Below, piece by piece: positions 16,897 to 25,451 of a stretch of 64,000 nt of DNA. A program made the translations under genes and the position numbers. Numbering within the stretch: the first letter of the stretch is position 1; the number at the start of each line of letters is the position of its first letter. The notes under the pieces are model-generated. The model did no database searches. It worked only from the letters and a program-made list of their open reading frames with translations, and had not been told where the DNA came from. Source of the stretch: Kaistella flava (ex Peng et al. 2021) (GTDB lineage: Bacteria; Bacteroidota; Bacteroidia; Flavobacteriales; Weeksellaceae); the NCBI RefSeq assembly GCF_015191005.1, contig NZ_CP040442.1, forward strand, positions 62,001-126,000, written 5' to 3'.

Positions 16897-19131
16897 TTAT
16901 CCGTTATTTTCAGGATTATGTCCACCGCCATTTTGCGGTTTGTCTTGTCTATGTTGAGGTCTGTCGCCTTGCGGACGATCATCTCTTGGACGATCATCTC
17001 TCGCTGGTCTTTCTTCACGAGCTGGGCGGTCTAAAAGAACTTTTCTTGAAAGTTTCATTTTCTTACGATCATCGTAACCCATGAATTTCACTTCTACCAT
17101 ATCGCCTTCGTTGTAAGGAACTTTGTCCAAACGCGCCCATTCGATTTCTGAAATGTGAAGTAAACCTTCTGTTCCTTTTGCAATCGCTACGAATGCTCCG
17201 AAATCCATTACTTTAACAACTTTACCGTTGTAAACACTTCCAACTACAGGAACGAAACAAATCTCGTTAATCGCTGCAATTGTTGCGTTGATATTTTCTC
17301 TGCTAACACCAGAAATTTCGATTCTTCCGATTTCGCCAATTTCTTCAATCGCGATAACCGTTTCGAAATCTTTCTGCATTTGCTGAATGATTTTTCCTCC
17401 AGGTCCGATGATCGCTCCGATGAAGTCTTTGGAGATTTCCAATACTTCCATTTTCGGTGCGTGTGGTTTCACGTCTGGTCTTGGTGCGTCAAGCGTTTTC
17501 AACAATTCATTAAGGATATGCAATCTTCCGTCTTTCGCCTGGATTAATGCTTTTTCCATAATGTCCATTGAAAGTCCTTCCACTTTAATATCCATTTGAC
17601 AAGCCGTGATTCCGTCTGCAGTTCCTGTTACTTTAAAGTCCATATCACCTAAGTGATCTTCGTCTCCTAAGATATCAGAAAGTACCGTGAATTTACCTGA
17701 TTTTGGATCAGTTACCAATCCCATTGCAATCCCGGAAACTGGTTTTGAAATTTGAACACCGGCATCCATTAATGCTAAAGTTCCAGCACAAACAGTTGCC
17801 ATTGAAGACGAACCATTTGATTCTAAAATATCAGAAACGATACGGATGGTGTAAGGGTTTTCTGTAGGGATCATTTTCGCCAAAGCTCTTTGCGCTAAGT
17901 TTCCGTGACCAACTTCTCTTCTTGAAGTTCCTCTTAAAGGTCTTGCCTCACCAGTTGAAAACGGTGGGAAGTTATAGTGTAAGAAGAATTTTTGATCGTA
18001 GTTGATTGCAACCGTGTCCACCATATTTGCATCTTTTACAGATCCCAAAGTTACTGCAGTCAATGACTGAGTTTCTCCTCTTGTAAAGATTGCAGAACCG
18101 TGTGCTCCTGGTAAATAATCAACTTCTGACCAGATTGGACGAATCGTTTCCGGACTTCTTCCATCCAAACGGATTTTATCGTTCAAAATCATTTGACGCA
18201 TTGCTTCTTTTTCTACATCGTGGAAATAGATTTTTGCGTAAGGTGTTACTGTTACTAATTCTTCCTCAGAATACTGAGTTAAGAAATCAGCTAATACAGC
18301 TTGGAAGTTGTCATGTCTTTCTTCTTTAGCAGAAGGAGTTTTAGCAATATCCAATACTTTATCATAAGTTGCTGCCCAAACTTTTTCACGAATTTCTTCG
18401 TTGTGATCTTCGTGCGTATATTCTCTTTTTGGAAGAGATTTACCAACTCTCTCAGCTAATCTTTCTTGAGCTGCTACTTGAACTTTAATTTCTTCGTGTG
18501 CGAATTTAATGGCTTCGATCATTTCCTGTTCAGAAATTTCTTCCATTTCACCTTCTACCATTACGATAGAGTCTTTCGTTGCACCAACCATAATGTTCAA
18601 ATCTGCTTTTGCAAGATTTTCCATACTTGGGTTAACAACCAATTTACCGTCGATTCTCGCAACAGTAACTTCAGACATTGGTCCGTTGAAAGGAATATCG
18701 GTAATTGCGATTGCAGCAGAAGCGGCTAATCCTGCCAAAGATTCTGGCATACATTCTTTATCATAAGAAATCAGTGAAATCATCACCTGAACTTCTGCAT
18801 GGAAATCTGATGGGAAAAGTGGACGCAAAACACGGTCAACTAATCTCATTGTTAAAATTTCTTCGTCAGATGGTCTAGCCTCTCTTCTGAAAAAGTTTCC
18901 TGGAATTTTTCCTGCTGAATAAAATTTCTCTCTGTAATCTACTGTTAAAGGTAAGAAATCAACACCTGGTTTCGCGTCTTTGCTTGCGACAACTGTTGCA
19001 AGAAGCATTGTGCCTCCCATTCTTACTACTACAGCACCATTAGCTTGTTTTGCTAATTTTCCTGTTTCGATGGTAATTTCTCTACCATCACTTAATTGAA
19101 ATTTTTCAATAATTGCTTGTGGAGCATTCAT
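16897..19131 (-). CDS. pnp: Polynucleotide phosphorylase
   Basis: 744 residues with full PNPase architecture: two RNase PH domains (about 10-230 and 320-550; '[15 protein letters not shown]', '[19 protein letters not shown]' and the second-core Asp region '[14 protein letters not shown]'), a KH domain ('[14 protein letters not shown]', about 573-586) and an S1 domain ('[15 protein letters not shown] ... [11 protein letters not shown]', about 635-700). An Arg/Asp-rich disordered tail with repeated RP and DDRP units follows. It degrades RNA 3'-5' by phosphorolysis. rpsO, the usual Gram-negative neighbour, is absent. A promoter box lies 70 bp upstream and a strong terminator follows. Confidence 0.97.
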   Translation of the reverse strand: MNAPQAIIEKFQLSDGREITIETGKLAKQANGAVVVRMGGTMLLATVVASKDAKPGVDFLPLTVDYREKFYSAGKIPGNFFRREARPSDEEILTMRLVDRVLRPLFPSDFHAEVQVMISLISYDKECMPESLAGLAASAAIAITDIPFNGPMSEVTVARIDGKLVVNPSMENLAKADLNIMVGATKDSIVMVEGEMEEISEQEMIEAIKFAHEEIKVQVAAQERLAERVGKSLPKREYTHEDHNEEIREKVWAATYDKVLDIAKTPSAKEERHDNFQAVLADFLTQYSEEELVTVTPYAKIYFHDVEKEAMRQMILNDKIRLDGRSPETIRPIWSEVDYLPGAHGSAIFTRGETQSLTAVTLGSVKDANMVDTVAINYDQKFFLHYNFPPFSTGEARPLRGTSRREVGHGNLAQRALAKMIPTENPYTIRIVSDILESNGSSSMATVCAGTLALMDAGVQISKPVSGIAMGLVTDPKSGKFTVLSDILGDEDHLGDMDFKVTGTADGITACQMDIKVEGLSMDIMEKALIQAKDGRLHILNELLKTLDAPRPDVKPHAPKMEVLEISKDFIGAIIGPGGKIIQQMQKDFETVIAIEEIGEIGRIEISGVSRENINATIAAINEICFVPVVGSVYNGKVVKVMDFGAFVAIAKGTEGLLHISEIEWARLDKVPYNEGDMVEVKFMGYDDRKKMKLSRKVLLDRPAREERPARDDRPRDDRPQGDRPQHRQDKPQNGGGHNPENNG

Positions 19132-19200
19132 AAAATTTGTTCGTCTTGGGCACTCCGTATTGAGTGCGGTTTGTATTTAATCTATTTAAATTTTCGAGGG

Positions 19201-19208
19201 CAAATATA
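19201..19208 (-). promoter_or_regulatory. Promoter of pnp
   Basis: TATATTTG on the minus strand, 69 bp before the ATG at 19131. The leader contains a possible hairpin (GCACTC / GAGTGC around 19150-19166), which might be the site of pnp autoregulation. Confidence 0.5.
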
Positions 19209-19400
19209 CGGAATTTTCCCGAGTGGGAAAGTCTCGTCTGAGCGGAAGTTTCACGGTTAAACTTGAGTGTTTTATGCTTATAATTGCTTGCTTCTGGAAC
19301 GATGAATTGGGAAAATGATCTATTGAAGCTTTTTATTTCTAGTTTTAATTTCTACATCTTAATGATTCATTATGAGTAAACTAAGTTAGAGTAGCTATAA

Positions 19401-19408
19401 TAATTTTG
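19401..19408 (+). promoter_or_regulatory. Promoter of the GlsB-like gene
   Basis: TAATTTTG fits TAnnTTTG, about 90 bp before the ATG at 19499. Confidence 0.4.
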
Positions 19409-19498
19409 TGAAAATTAGAAGTTTAAAAAGTGATTTCGGCATAAATTTAGATGTTGTATTAAATATAAAACAATTAATTAACATTAAAAACAAACATT

Positions 19499-19741
19499 AT
19501 GGGAATTTTATGGACTTTGATTATCGGTGCTGTCGCAGGATGGTTAGGATCTCAAATTTTTAAAGGTGGAAGCCTAGGTTTAATCGGAAATATTATCGTC
19601 GGAATCGTCGGTGGATTTATCGGATATTGGCTTTTAGGTTCTACTTTCGGAACAGCAGTTGTTGGACAAATTCTTACTGGAGCCGTTGGTGCAATTGTTC
19701 TATTAGCAATCATTAACTTATTGACCAGAGGAAAAGTATAA
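19499..19741 (+). CDS. GlsB/YeaQ/YmgE family stress-response membrane protein
   Basis: 80 residues, almost wholly hydrophobic and Gly-rich, with three membrane segments (about 3-20, 26-48, 53-75) and the family motifs 'IIGAVAGWLGSQIFKGGSLG' and 'GLIGNIIVGIVGGFIGYWLL'. Members ('transglycosylase-associated' proteins) are induced by general or acid stress and have no proven enzymatic role. It is monocistronic, ending in a terminator shared with the convergent DUF2207 gene. Confidence 0.9.
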   Translation: MGILWTLIIGAVAGWLGSQIFKGGSLGLIGNIIVGIVGGFIGYWLLGSTFGTAVVGQILTGAVGAIVLLAIINLLTRGKV

Positions 19742-19774
19742 AACAAATCTATTTTTTGTTAAAAGCTATTGGCT

Positions 19775-19815
19775 AAAAAAAACGTTCTGATTTTCGCAGA
19801 ACGTTTTTTTTTGTT
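19775..19815. terminator. Terminator between the GlsB-like and DUF2207 genes
   Basis: AAAAAAACGTTCTG / CAGAACGTTTTTTT stem with a short loop. T-runs on both strands serve the two convergent genes. Confidence 0.88.
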
Positions 19816-19817
19816 TT

Positions 19818-21743
19818 TTACCAGCCGCCTCCGCCGCCACCTCCGCCACCACCTCCGGAGAATCCACCTCCGCCAGATCCACTTCCTGAACTGGATGGTT
19901 GGGTTGAAGAACTTGCGATTGATTGCGATAAAGATGAAGTTAAAGTATTGGCAAAGTTCATATTCATCATTGAACTTCCTACGTACCAACTGGAGATGTA
20001 TTGCTGGTTTTCTAAAGATGAATTCTTCAGCATATTTTGAAATTTTTGACCCCAAATTTTATCAACGCCCAAAACCATCGCATAAGGCAACATCTTTTCA
20101 AAAACCTGTGTAGTCATTTCTGGTGGATTATGAAACTGTAAGGTTTTCTCTTCTGCCGTTCCCAAGTACATTTTGAAACCTTCGATGAGTGATTGGGTTT
20201 CTAATTTTTCAGGAGTGGGTTGTTTGATGAGATATTGGTAAAGAACGATTGCGATAAATCCGATGATCAAAAATCCATAACTTCCGTAAAAGCCTAAGTT
20301 TTCTGACCGTTCCGTATCGACTGAAAATATCGTCGCCAGAATTAAAATGAGTCCTATTGAAATTAAAGCAAATAGAGCTTTAACCACGTTCGATCTTTCA
20401 AAAAATATAGAAATGAAAATTCCTGCAAATAAAGCCGCCGCACCCAAAGGAATTCCTGCGCCTAAGTGAACATCGCTGTAACTTATTTTGTAACTAAAAA
20501 ATAATCCTGCGGCGTATAAGACAATAATAATAATGATAGGCAAGAAGAGTTTATTGGTGTTATTTCCTTTTTTTAAAAAACCATCATGTTGAAACCTTAG
20601 ACTTGCTTTGAAATCATTAACCGCATTTTCAATTTTTGAATTGTATTTTCCATCAAAAGAAACACTTGTTGCTTCACCCGAAAATAATTTATTCATCAGG
20701 TTGATTTCTTCTTTCGGTAAAGTTTGATCCTGTTCTTTTATTTTTTCTAAAGTGTATTCTTTGCCACCGAAAATTCCTAAAATCCTTTTATCATCTTCAA
20801 TGATTTTAATGTAACCTTTAACGGCCAAGCTTACTATCGCTGCTGTAATCATCGGAGCGGAATAATATTCATTTTCCAAGTAACCCAAAGACGCAGGTGA
20901 AAGATTTTGTGGCGCATTAAATTGTGGATACACAACTGGCTTCTGCGGATCAATTCCATATTTCTGCCAGCTCGAATATAAGTAGCCTAACAATCCTAAA
21001 GCTGCCGCGATGAGCATCGCTAAAACTCCGTACTTCTCCAGCATTCCGGGTGGAGGCGGAGGTGTGAAAATTCCTTTGTTAAAACCAACGGCAATTGTTA
21101 ACCCTTGATTTCGTCCTAAGTTTTTTGCTGACCACTCAATAGTATTCGTAGAAAATTGTTTACCAATACAATTGGATTCCTTCGAGCCGTAGCTTCCTGT
21201 ATAACAAGATTGTTGTAAGATTTCGGCACCTTCCGGTAAAGTAACTTTAGCGGAAATTTCATCAACTGGAAAATCCCATAAAGTTCCATTCACGTTCCAG
21301 TAAAATTCATCATACTTTTCAAAGAATCCAATCTGATCATTTGTTTTGTACGTCAGTTCATAATCGTAAACTCCCGGCGATAAAATGATGTCTTTGTCTC
21401 CGAAATAAATAGCGTAATCATCACTCGAGTTTTCAGTGTGATAATTTTCGTTCGAACCATTTTTTCGAACCGAAAGGATATCATATTTAATTCTGATTTT
21501 CTTGCCATTAACATTTCGCCAAAGTGGAAGTGAACGAAAAATTCCCCGTTTGATATTAATGCCTTCTGCATAAACTTTGATTTTTTCTGTAATCGTAGTT
21601 TCGGCATCTTTTGAAATCACAATATCGGAATCAAAAGATAAGATGTGTTCATAATTATACGCGTCACCATTAGCTGAATTCACATCCTGTGTAAATCCAA
21701 AACTGAAAATCAGCAGGAATAATCCTATTAATAAACGTTTCAT
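19818..21743 (-). CDS. DUF2207 membrane protein with a Gly-rich tail
   Basis: 641 residues from the ATG at 21743. Upstream in-frame codons overlap lemA and are not used. A signal peptide ends 'FGFTQ'. The extracytoplasmic DUF2207 beta-domain covers about 25-235 ('ITEKIKVYAEGINIKRGIFR', 'GVYDYELTYKT'). One membrane span follows (about 243-265), then a cytoplasmic region and two clustered spans (about 405-500), and a C-terminus of Ser/Gly ending in a long poly-Gly run and Trp. DUF2207 proteins regularly neighbour LemA, as here (4-bp gap, lemA first). The function is unknown; a role in envelope stress or protein quality control is inference. Confidence 0.85.
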   Translation of the reverse strand: MKRLLIGLFLLIFSFGFTQDVNSANGDAYNYEHILSFDSDIVISKDAETTITEKIKVYAEGINIKRGIFRSLPLWRNVNGKKIRIKYDILSVRKNGSNENYHTENSSDDYAIYFGDKDIILSPGVYDYELTYKTNDQIGFFEKYDEFYWNVNGTLWDFPVDEISAKVTLPEGAEILQQSCYTGSYGSKESNCIGKQFSTNTIEWSAKNLGRNQGLTIAVGFNKGIFTPPPPPGMLEKYGVLAMLIAAALGLLGYLYSSWQKYGIDPQKPVVYPQFNAPQNLSPASLGYLENEYYSAPMITAAIVSLAVKGYIKIIEDDKRILGIFGGKEYTLEKIKEQDQTLPKEEINLMNKLFSGEATSVSFDGKYNSKIENAVNDFKASLRFQHDGFLKKGNNTNKLFLPIIIIIVLYAAGLFFSYKISYSDVHLGAGIPLGAAALFAGIFISIFFERSNVVKALFALISIGLILILATIFSVDTERSENLGFYGSYGFLIIGFIAIVLYQYLIKQPTPEKLETQSLIEGFKMYLGTAEEKTLQFHNPPEMTTQVFEKMLPYAMVLGVDKIWGQKFQNMLKNSSLENQQYISSWYVGSSMMNMNFANTLTSSLSQSIASSSTQPSSSGSGSGGGGFSGGGGGGGGGGGW

Positions 21744-21747
21744 GGTT

Positions 21748-22299
21748 TTAGAATTGTACATTCGGCACCACACGCTCTGCAATATTATCGAGTTCAAAGA
21801 ACGCAGATTTGGTAAATTTGTACATATTCGCAATGATATTGCTTGGGAAAGTATCTACCAAAATATTGTTTTCACGAACCGTTCCATTATAATATCTTCT
21901 CGATTTCTCGATATCACCTTCCAAGGTTGAAAGTTCTGCTTGAAGCTGTAAGAAGTTGGTATTCGCTTTTAAATCCGGATATTGTTCAGCAACAGCATTC
22001 AAATTCATCATCGCCTGATTTAAATTTTTCTCTGCAGCTTCTTTTTCCTGAATGGTATTTGCGCCCATTGCTGCGGCTCTGGCGCGAGTCACACTATCAA
22101 AAGTTTCTCTTTCGTGGGTAGCATATCCTTTTACGGTTTCCACTAAGTTCGGAATTAAATCGTGACGTTTTTTCAACATAACATCGATGCTGCTCCACGC
22201 TTCCTGAACCATTGTTCGCAATTTTACCAAGCGGTTGTAGATGGAGATTCCGTAAAAGAAAAAGATAGCAATCGCCGCCAGAATAATTAGGATGATCAT
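21748..22299 (-). CDS. lemA: LemA family protein
   Basis: 183 residues. A single N-terminal membrane anchor (about 1-19) is followed by the LemA helical domain: 'IYNRLVKLRTMVQEAWSSID' (about 21-40), 'LKKRHDLIPNLVETVKGYA', 'FDSVTRARAAA' and 'FLQLQAELSTLEGDIEKSRR', ending 'YNGTVRENNILVDTFPSNI'. LemA proteins are membrane-tethered helical bundles of unknown biochemical function, often coupled with exported or TPM-domain proteins. Here the partner is DUF2207, translated 4 bp downstream, implying a stable complex or common pathway. Confidence 0.93.
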   Translation of the reverse strand: MIILIILAAIAIFFFYGISIYNRLVKLRTMVQEAWSSIDVMLKKRHDLIPNLVETVKGYATHERETFDSVTRARAAAMGANTIQEKEAAEKNLNQAMMNLNAVAEQYPDLKANTNFLQLQAELSTLEGDIEKSRRYYNGTVRENNILVDTFPSNIIANMYKFTKSAFFELDNIAERVVPNVQF

Positions 22300-22422
22300 A
22301 ATTTTAAGTTTTTAGTTATTATTTTTTTTTAATTGAGTGTCCTACTTATTAATATAATGAGTATCAAACCAAATGGAAAGTTACAAATATTAACATTAAT
22401 AATGCAAACGACTAAAAAAAGC

Positions 22423-22430
22423 TATCTTTG
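22423..22430 (+). promoter_or_regulatory. Promoter of der
   Basis: TATCTTTG matches TAnnTTTG, 65 bp before the ATG at 22496. It is followed by a hairpin-bearing leader. Confidence 0.6.
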
Positions 22431-22440
22431 CAAAAATTTT

Positions 22441-22466
22441 TGGGCTCGAATAGTTCGAGTAACCCA
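22441..22466 (+). promoter_or_regulatory. Hairpin in the der mRNA leader
   Basis: TGGG-CTCGAA-TAG-TTCGAG-TAA-CCCA folds into a two-part stem (6 bp plus 4 bp) starting about 10 nt after the -7 box. It would lie at or near the 5' end of the transcript, so it may stabilise the mRNA. Confidence 0.45.
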
Positions 22467-22495
22467 TTAATAATAACATTATTAAACAAAATTTT

Positions 22496-23803
22496 ATGTC
22501 GAATATCGTCGCCATAGTAGGACGTCCCAACGTTGGGAAATCCACCCTTTTTAACCGTTTTCTAGAACGTAGAGAAGCAATTGTAGATTCAACCGCCGGA
22601 GTTACCAGAGACCGTCATTACGGAAAATCTGACTGGAACGGAGTTGAATTTACCGTAATCGACACAGGAGGTTATGAAGTAGATACTGAAGATGCATTCC
22701 AGGGAGAAATCATCAAACAGGTTGAATTAGCCGTAGATGAAGCGACTTCGATCATCTTCATGCTGAACGTTGCTGAAGGTTTAACAGATACTGATATCGA
22801 AATTCATGAAATGTTACGCCGTGCCAATAAGCCGGTGTACATCGTGGTTAATAAAGCAGATTCTGCGAAAGAAGAATTAGCTGCAACCGAATTTTATCAG
22901 TTGGGAATTTCAAAATATTACACCATGTCTTCTGCAACAGGTTCCGGAACAGGAGAGTTGTTGGATGATATCGTAAAAGATTTCCCGACTACCGAATACA
23001 AAGATCCTTTCGAAGGTTTACCAAAAATTACGATTGCAGGAAGACCAAATGTTGGAAAGTCTACTTTGACCAACGCGCTTTTAGACAAAGAACAAAATAT
23101 TGTAACTGATGTTGCGGGAACAACGCGCGATTCTATCCAAACTTTATACAATAAATTCGGACATGAATTTGTTTTGGTTGATACGGCCGGAATGCGTCGT
23201 AAAGCCAAAGTAAAAGAAGATTTAGAATTCTATTCAGTAATGCGTTCTGTTCGTTCTATCGAGTATTCTGATATCGTAATTATCATGGTTGATGCCACTT
23301 TAGGCTGGGAATCTCAGGATATGAACATTTTCGGATTGGCTCAGAAAAATAGAAAAGGAATCGTAATCGTTGTTAATAAATGGGATTTGGTTGAAAAAGA
23401 AACCAATACAACCCGTGATTTCGAAGCAAGAATTAAAGAAAAAATTGGTCAGTTTACCGATATTCCAATTCTTTTCGTTTCAGCTTTAACGAAACAGAGA
23501 ATTCTGAAAACGGTTGAAGTTGCGATGGAAGTTTATGCCAACAGAGCCAAGAAAATTAAAACTTCTAAGTTAAATGAAATTATGCTTCCCATTTTTGAAA
23601 AAACGCCGCCACCAGCATTGAAAGGGAAATACGTGAAAATTAAATATTGCGTACAACTTCCAACGCCAAGTCCGCAGTTCGTATTTTTCTGCAACTTACC
23701 TCAATATGTGAAAGAAGCCTACAAAAGATTTACTGAAAATCAACTTCGAAAAGAGTTCGGATTCACCGGAGTTCCTATTGAAATTTATTTTAGACAAAAA
23801 TAA
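22496..23803 (+). CDS. der: Ribosome biogenesis GTPase Der (EngA)
   Basis: 435 residues with the diagnostic tandem GTPase domains. Domain 1 has P-loop 'GRPNVGKSTLFNRF' (about 8-21), G3 'DTGG' and G4 'NKAD'. Domain 2 has P-loop 'GRPNVGKSTLTNAL' (about 181-194), G3 'DTAG' and G4 'NKWD'. A C-terminal KH-like domain ends 'FTGVPIEIYFRQK'. Der acts in the late assembly of the 50S ribosomal subunit and is essential in most bacteria. It is monocistronic, with a promoter, leader hairpin and terminator of its own. Confidence 0.97.
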   Translation: MSNIVAIVGRPNVGKSTLFNRFLERREAIVDSTAGVTRDRHYGKSDWNGVEFTVIDTGGYEVDTEDAFQGEIIKQVELAVDEATSIIFMLNVAEGLTDTDIEIHEMLRRANKPVYIVVNKADSAKEELAATEFYQLGISKYYTMSSATGSGTGELLDDIVKDFPTTEYKDPFEGLPKITIAGRPNVGKSTLTNALLDKEQNIVTDVAGTTRDSIQTLYNKFGHEFVLVDTAGMRRKAKVKEDLEFYSVMRSVRSIEYSDIVIIMVDATLGWESQDMNIFGLAQKNRKGIVIVVNKWDLVEKETNTTRDFEARIKEKIGQFTDIPILFVSALTKQRILKTVEVAMEVYANRAKKIKTSKLNEIMLPIFEKTPPPALKGKYVKIKYCVQLPTPSPQFVFFCNLPQYVKEAYKRFTENQLRKEFGFTGVPIEIYFRQK

Positions 23804-23810
23804 AAATAAT

Positions 23811-23842
23811 AGCCTTTTAGATTTTATCTAAAGGGCTTTTTA
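23811..23842 (+). terminator. Terminator of der
   Basis: AGCCTTTTAGA / TCTAAAGGGCT stem (one G-T pair) with a 5-nt loop, then T5. Confidence 0.85.
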
Positions 23843-23884
23843 ATACCTTAATTTTTCACCAACTTTGCAACCTAACTTATAGCA

Positions 23885-24535
23885 ATGATAATAAATCTTT
23901 CAGACCACTTTTCTCTCGTAAATACATGGATTAATGAACTTCGAAATGTAGATATACAAAGTGACCGATTAAGATTCCGTCGCAATATGGAACGAATTGG
24001 AGAAATCGCCGCCTTTGAAATCAGTAAAGGTTTCGAAACTAAAGAAATTGAAATCACCACGCCTTTAGATACAATTAAAGCAACAGAAATAGCGGTACAA
24101 CCCGTAATTACCACTATTCTGCGAGCAGGAGTTCCTTTGTTTCAAGGGATTTTAAATTATCTTGATAACGCAGATTGTGGCTTCGTCGCTGCTTACAGAA
24201 AACATGACGCCAATGACTATTTTTCCATTAAACAGGATTATTTAACATGTCCCAGTATTGATGGAAGACCTTTGATTGTCGCGGATCCAATGTTGGCAAC
24301 TGGTGCAAGTTTAATTGAAGCCATCAAAGATTTATTAAACCACGGAAAACCGACACAACTTCATATCGTTGCAGCGATCGCTTCTCAACAAGGAGTTGAC
24401 ACGATTCAAAAAGAGTATCCTGAAGCAAAAATCTGGGTTGGAGTTATTGATGAAAAACTAACTTCAAAAGGGTATATCACGCCAGGTTTAGGAGATGCAG
24501 GAGATTTATCTTATGGCGAGAAATTACAGAGATAA
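23885..24535 (+). CDS. upp: Uracil phosphoribosyltransferase
   Basis: 216 residues. The PRPP-binding signature is 'LIVADPMLATGASL' (about 128-141), and the uracil-binding C-terminus is 'YITPGLGDAGDLSYG' (about 197-211). 'TTILRAGVPLFQGIL' matches the family's conserved N-terminal segment. It converts uracil and PRPP to UMP and diphosphate (pyrimidine salvage, cytoplasm). It stands alone and converges on comF with a shared terminator. Its -7 region (ACCAACTTTG) is imperfect. Confidence 0.96.
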   Translation: MIINLSDHFSLVNTWINELRNVDIQSDRLRFRRNMERIGEIAAFEISKGFETKEIEITTPLDTIKATEIAVQPVITTILRAGVPLFQGILNYLDNADCGFVAAYRKHDANDYFSIKQDYLTCPSIDGRPLIVADPMLATGASLIEAIKDLLNHGKPTQLHIVAAIASQQGVDTIQKEYPEAKIWVGVIDEKLTSKGYITPGLGDAGDLSYGEKLQR

Positions 24536-24558
24536 TATATTCTAAAATAGATAAGCAT

Positions 24559-24589
24559 AATTCCTTCTCATTTCGAGGAGGAATTTTTT
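24559..24589. terminator. Terminator between upp and comF
   Basis: AATTCCTTCTC / GAGGAGGAATT stem (one G-T pair) with loop ATTTC, followed by T6. It lies between convergent genes and touches the comF stop codon. Confidence 0.8.
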
Positions 24590-25241
24590 AGTCAATTGCC
24601 ATTACCAGAACACTGACTTTATTATTTCCTTCTTTTAGAATTTGCCAGGCCACGGCGCTCATTGTATTTCCAGTCGTAAAAACATCATCGATTAATAAGA
24701 TATGTTGATTCGAAATGTTTTTAGTTATTGAAAATAGATTTTCATTAAATGTTCTTTGTTCACGACGTTTTTGAGCCTGAGCTTTTTTGTAAAAATTTCT
24801 TTTAATTAAACTATGGTCACAAGGGATTTTCAGTCCTTTTGAAAGAGTATCCGCAAAAAGATGCAACTGATTATAGCCACGCTCTTTCTGTTTCGTCGGA
24901 TGAAGTGGAATGGTGACTAAAAGATCTATTTTGGACTTCCTTAAATCTATTTTTTCTAAAGTCCAGTTTGAAATGATCTTTCCAATTTTCTCTCGACCTC
25001 CATATTTGAGTTGATGAATAATCTTTTGACTCGTACTTTCTTCTTCGAACTGCATCAAAGCAAAAGCGTTTTCTATCGGAAATAATAATCGGCATTTCTC
25101 CGTTAGAAGATTGCTTTCCGAAAAATGATGATGGGTAAAATTGATCTGGTCAAAACACAATTCACAAACCACTTCATTGTGATGAATAATTCGGTTACAT
25201 TCCAGACAGCGATTCGGAAAAAGTAGGTCGACTAAAAACAT
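24588..25241 (-). CDS. comF: ComF family phosphoribosyltransferase-like protein
   Basis: 217 residues. An N-terminal zinc-ribbon-like Cys arrangement ('CLECNRIIHHNEVVCELC', about 13-30) precedes a type I phosphoribosyltransferase domain with 'LLVTIPLHPTKQKERGYNQL' and the PRPP loop 'HILLIDDVFTTGNTM' (about 180-194). ComF proteins act in the cytoplasm during uptake of transforming DNA in naturally competent bacteria, but many non-competent genomes keep them. No other competence gene is in the window. Confidence 0.9.
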   Translation of the reverse strand: MFLVDLLFPNRCLECNRIIHHNEVVCELCFDQINFTHHHFSESNLLTEKCRLLFPIENAFALMQFEEESTSQKIIHQLKYGGREKIGKIISNWTLEKIDLRKSKIDLLVTIPLHPTKQKERGYNQLHLFADTLSKGLKIPCDHSLIKRNFYKKAQAQKRREQRTFNENLFSITKNISNQHILLIDDVFTTGNTMSAVAWQILKEGNNKVSVLVMAID

Positions 25242-25280
25242 ACTTCATTAATTTAGTGAAAGTTACGATTTAGTTTTTTA

Positions 25281-25429
25281 AAACCACAAAGTCACAAAAG
25301 TTTTTAGATGTAAATAGAAAATCTAGGAAATTTATTTTCTTAGTCCCGAAAGTTTAAAAAATGTATATATTTTACTTTATGAACTTGCATTTATTCATTC
25401 TGCAAGAAATCTTTGTAGCTTTGTGGTTT
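25281..25429. repeat. Long-loop inverted repeat (family C), copy 4
   Basis: The arm AAACCACAAAGTCACAAAAG (25281-25300) pairs with CTTTGTAGCTTTGTGGTTT (25411-25429) across about 110 bp. The word CACAAA occurs twice in the arm. Confidence 0.6.
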
Positions 25430-25451
25430 AAATAAATGTGGTTTTAGTATT

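Larger units (their letters stand above)
19132..19498. other. Divergent intergenic region pnp / GlsB-like gene
   Basis: It contains a minus-strand -7 box for pnp (19201-19208) and a plus-strand -7 box (19401-19408) for the gene at 19499. Apart from a small hairpin GGCACTCCGTATTGAGTGC near 19150 in the pnp leader, no other structure or gene is seen. Confidence 0.5.

Noticed and set aside
19818..19870. Poly-Gly end of the DUF2207 protein as a sequencing or assembly artefact
   Set aside because: The frame stays open to a proper stop and the Gly-rich tail is known from DUF2207/TPM-type proteins; there is no sign of error.
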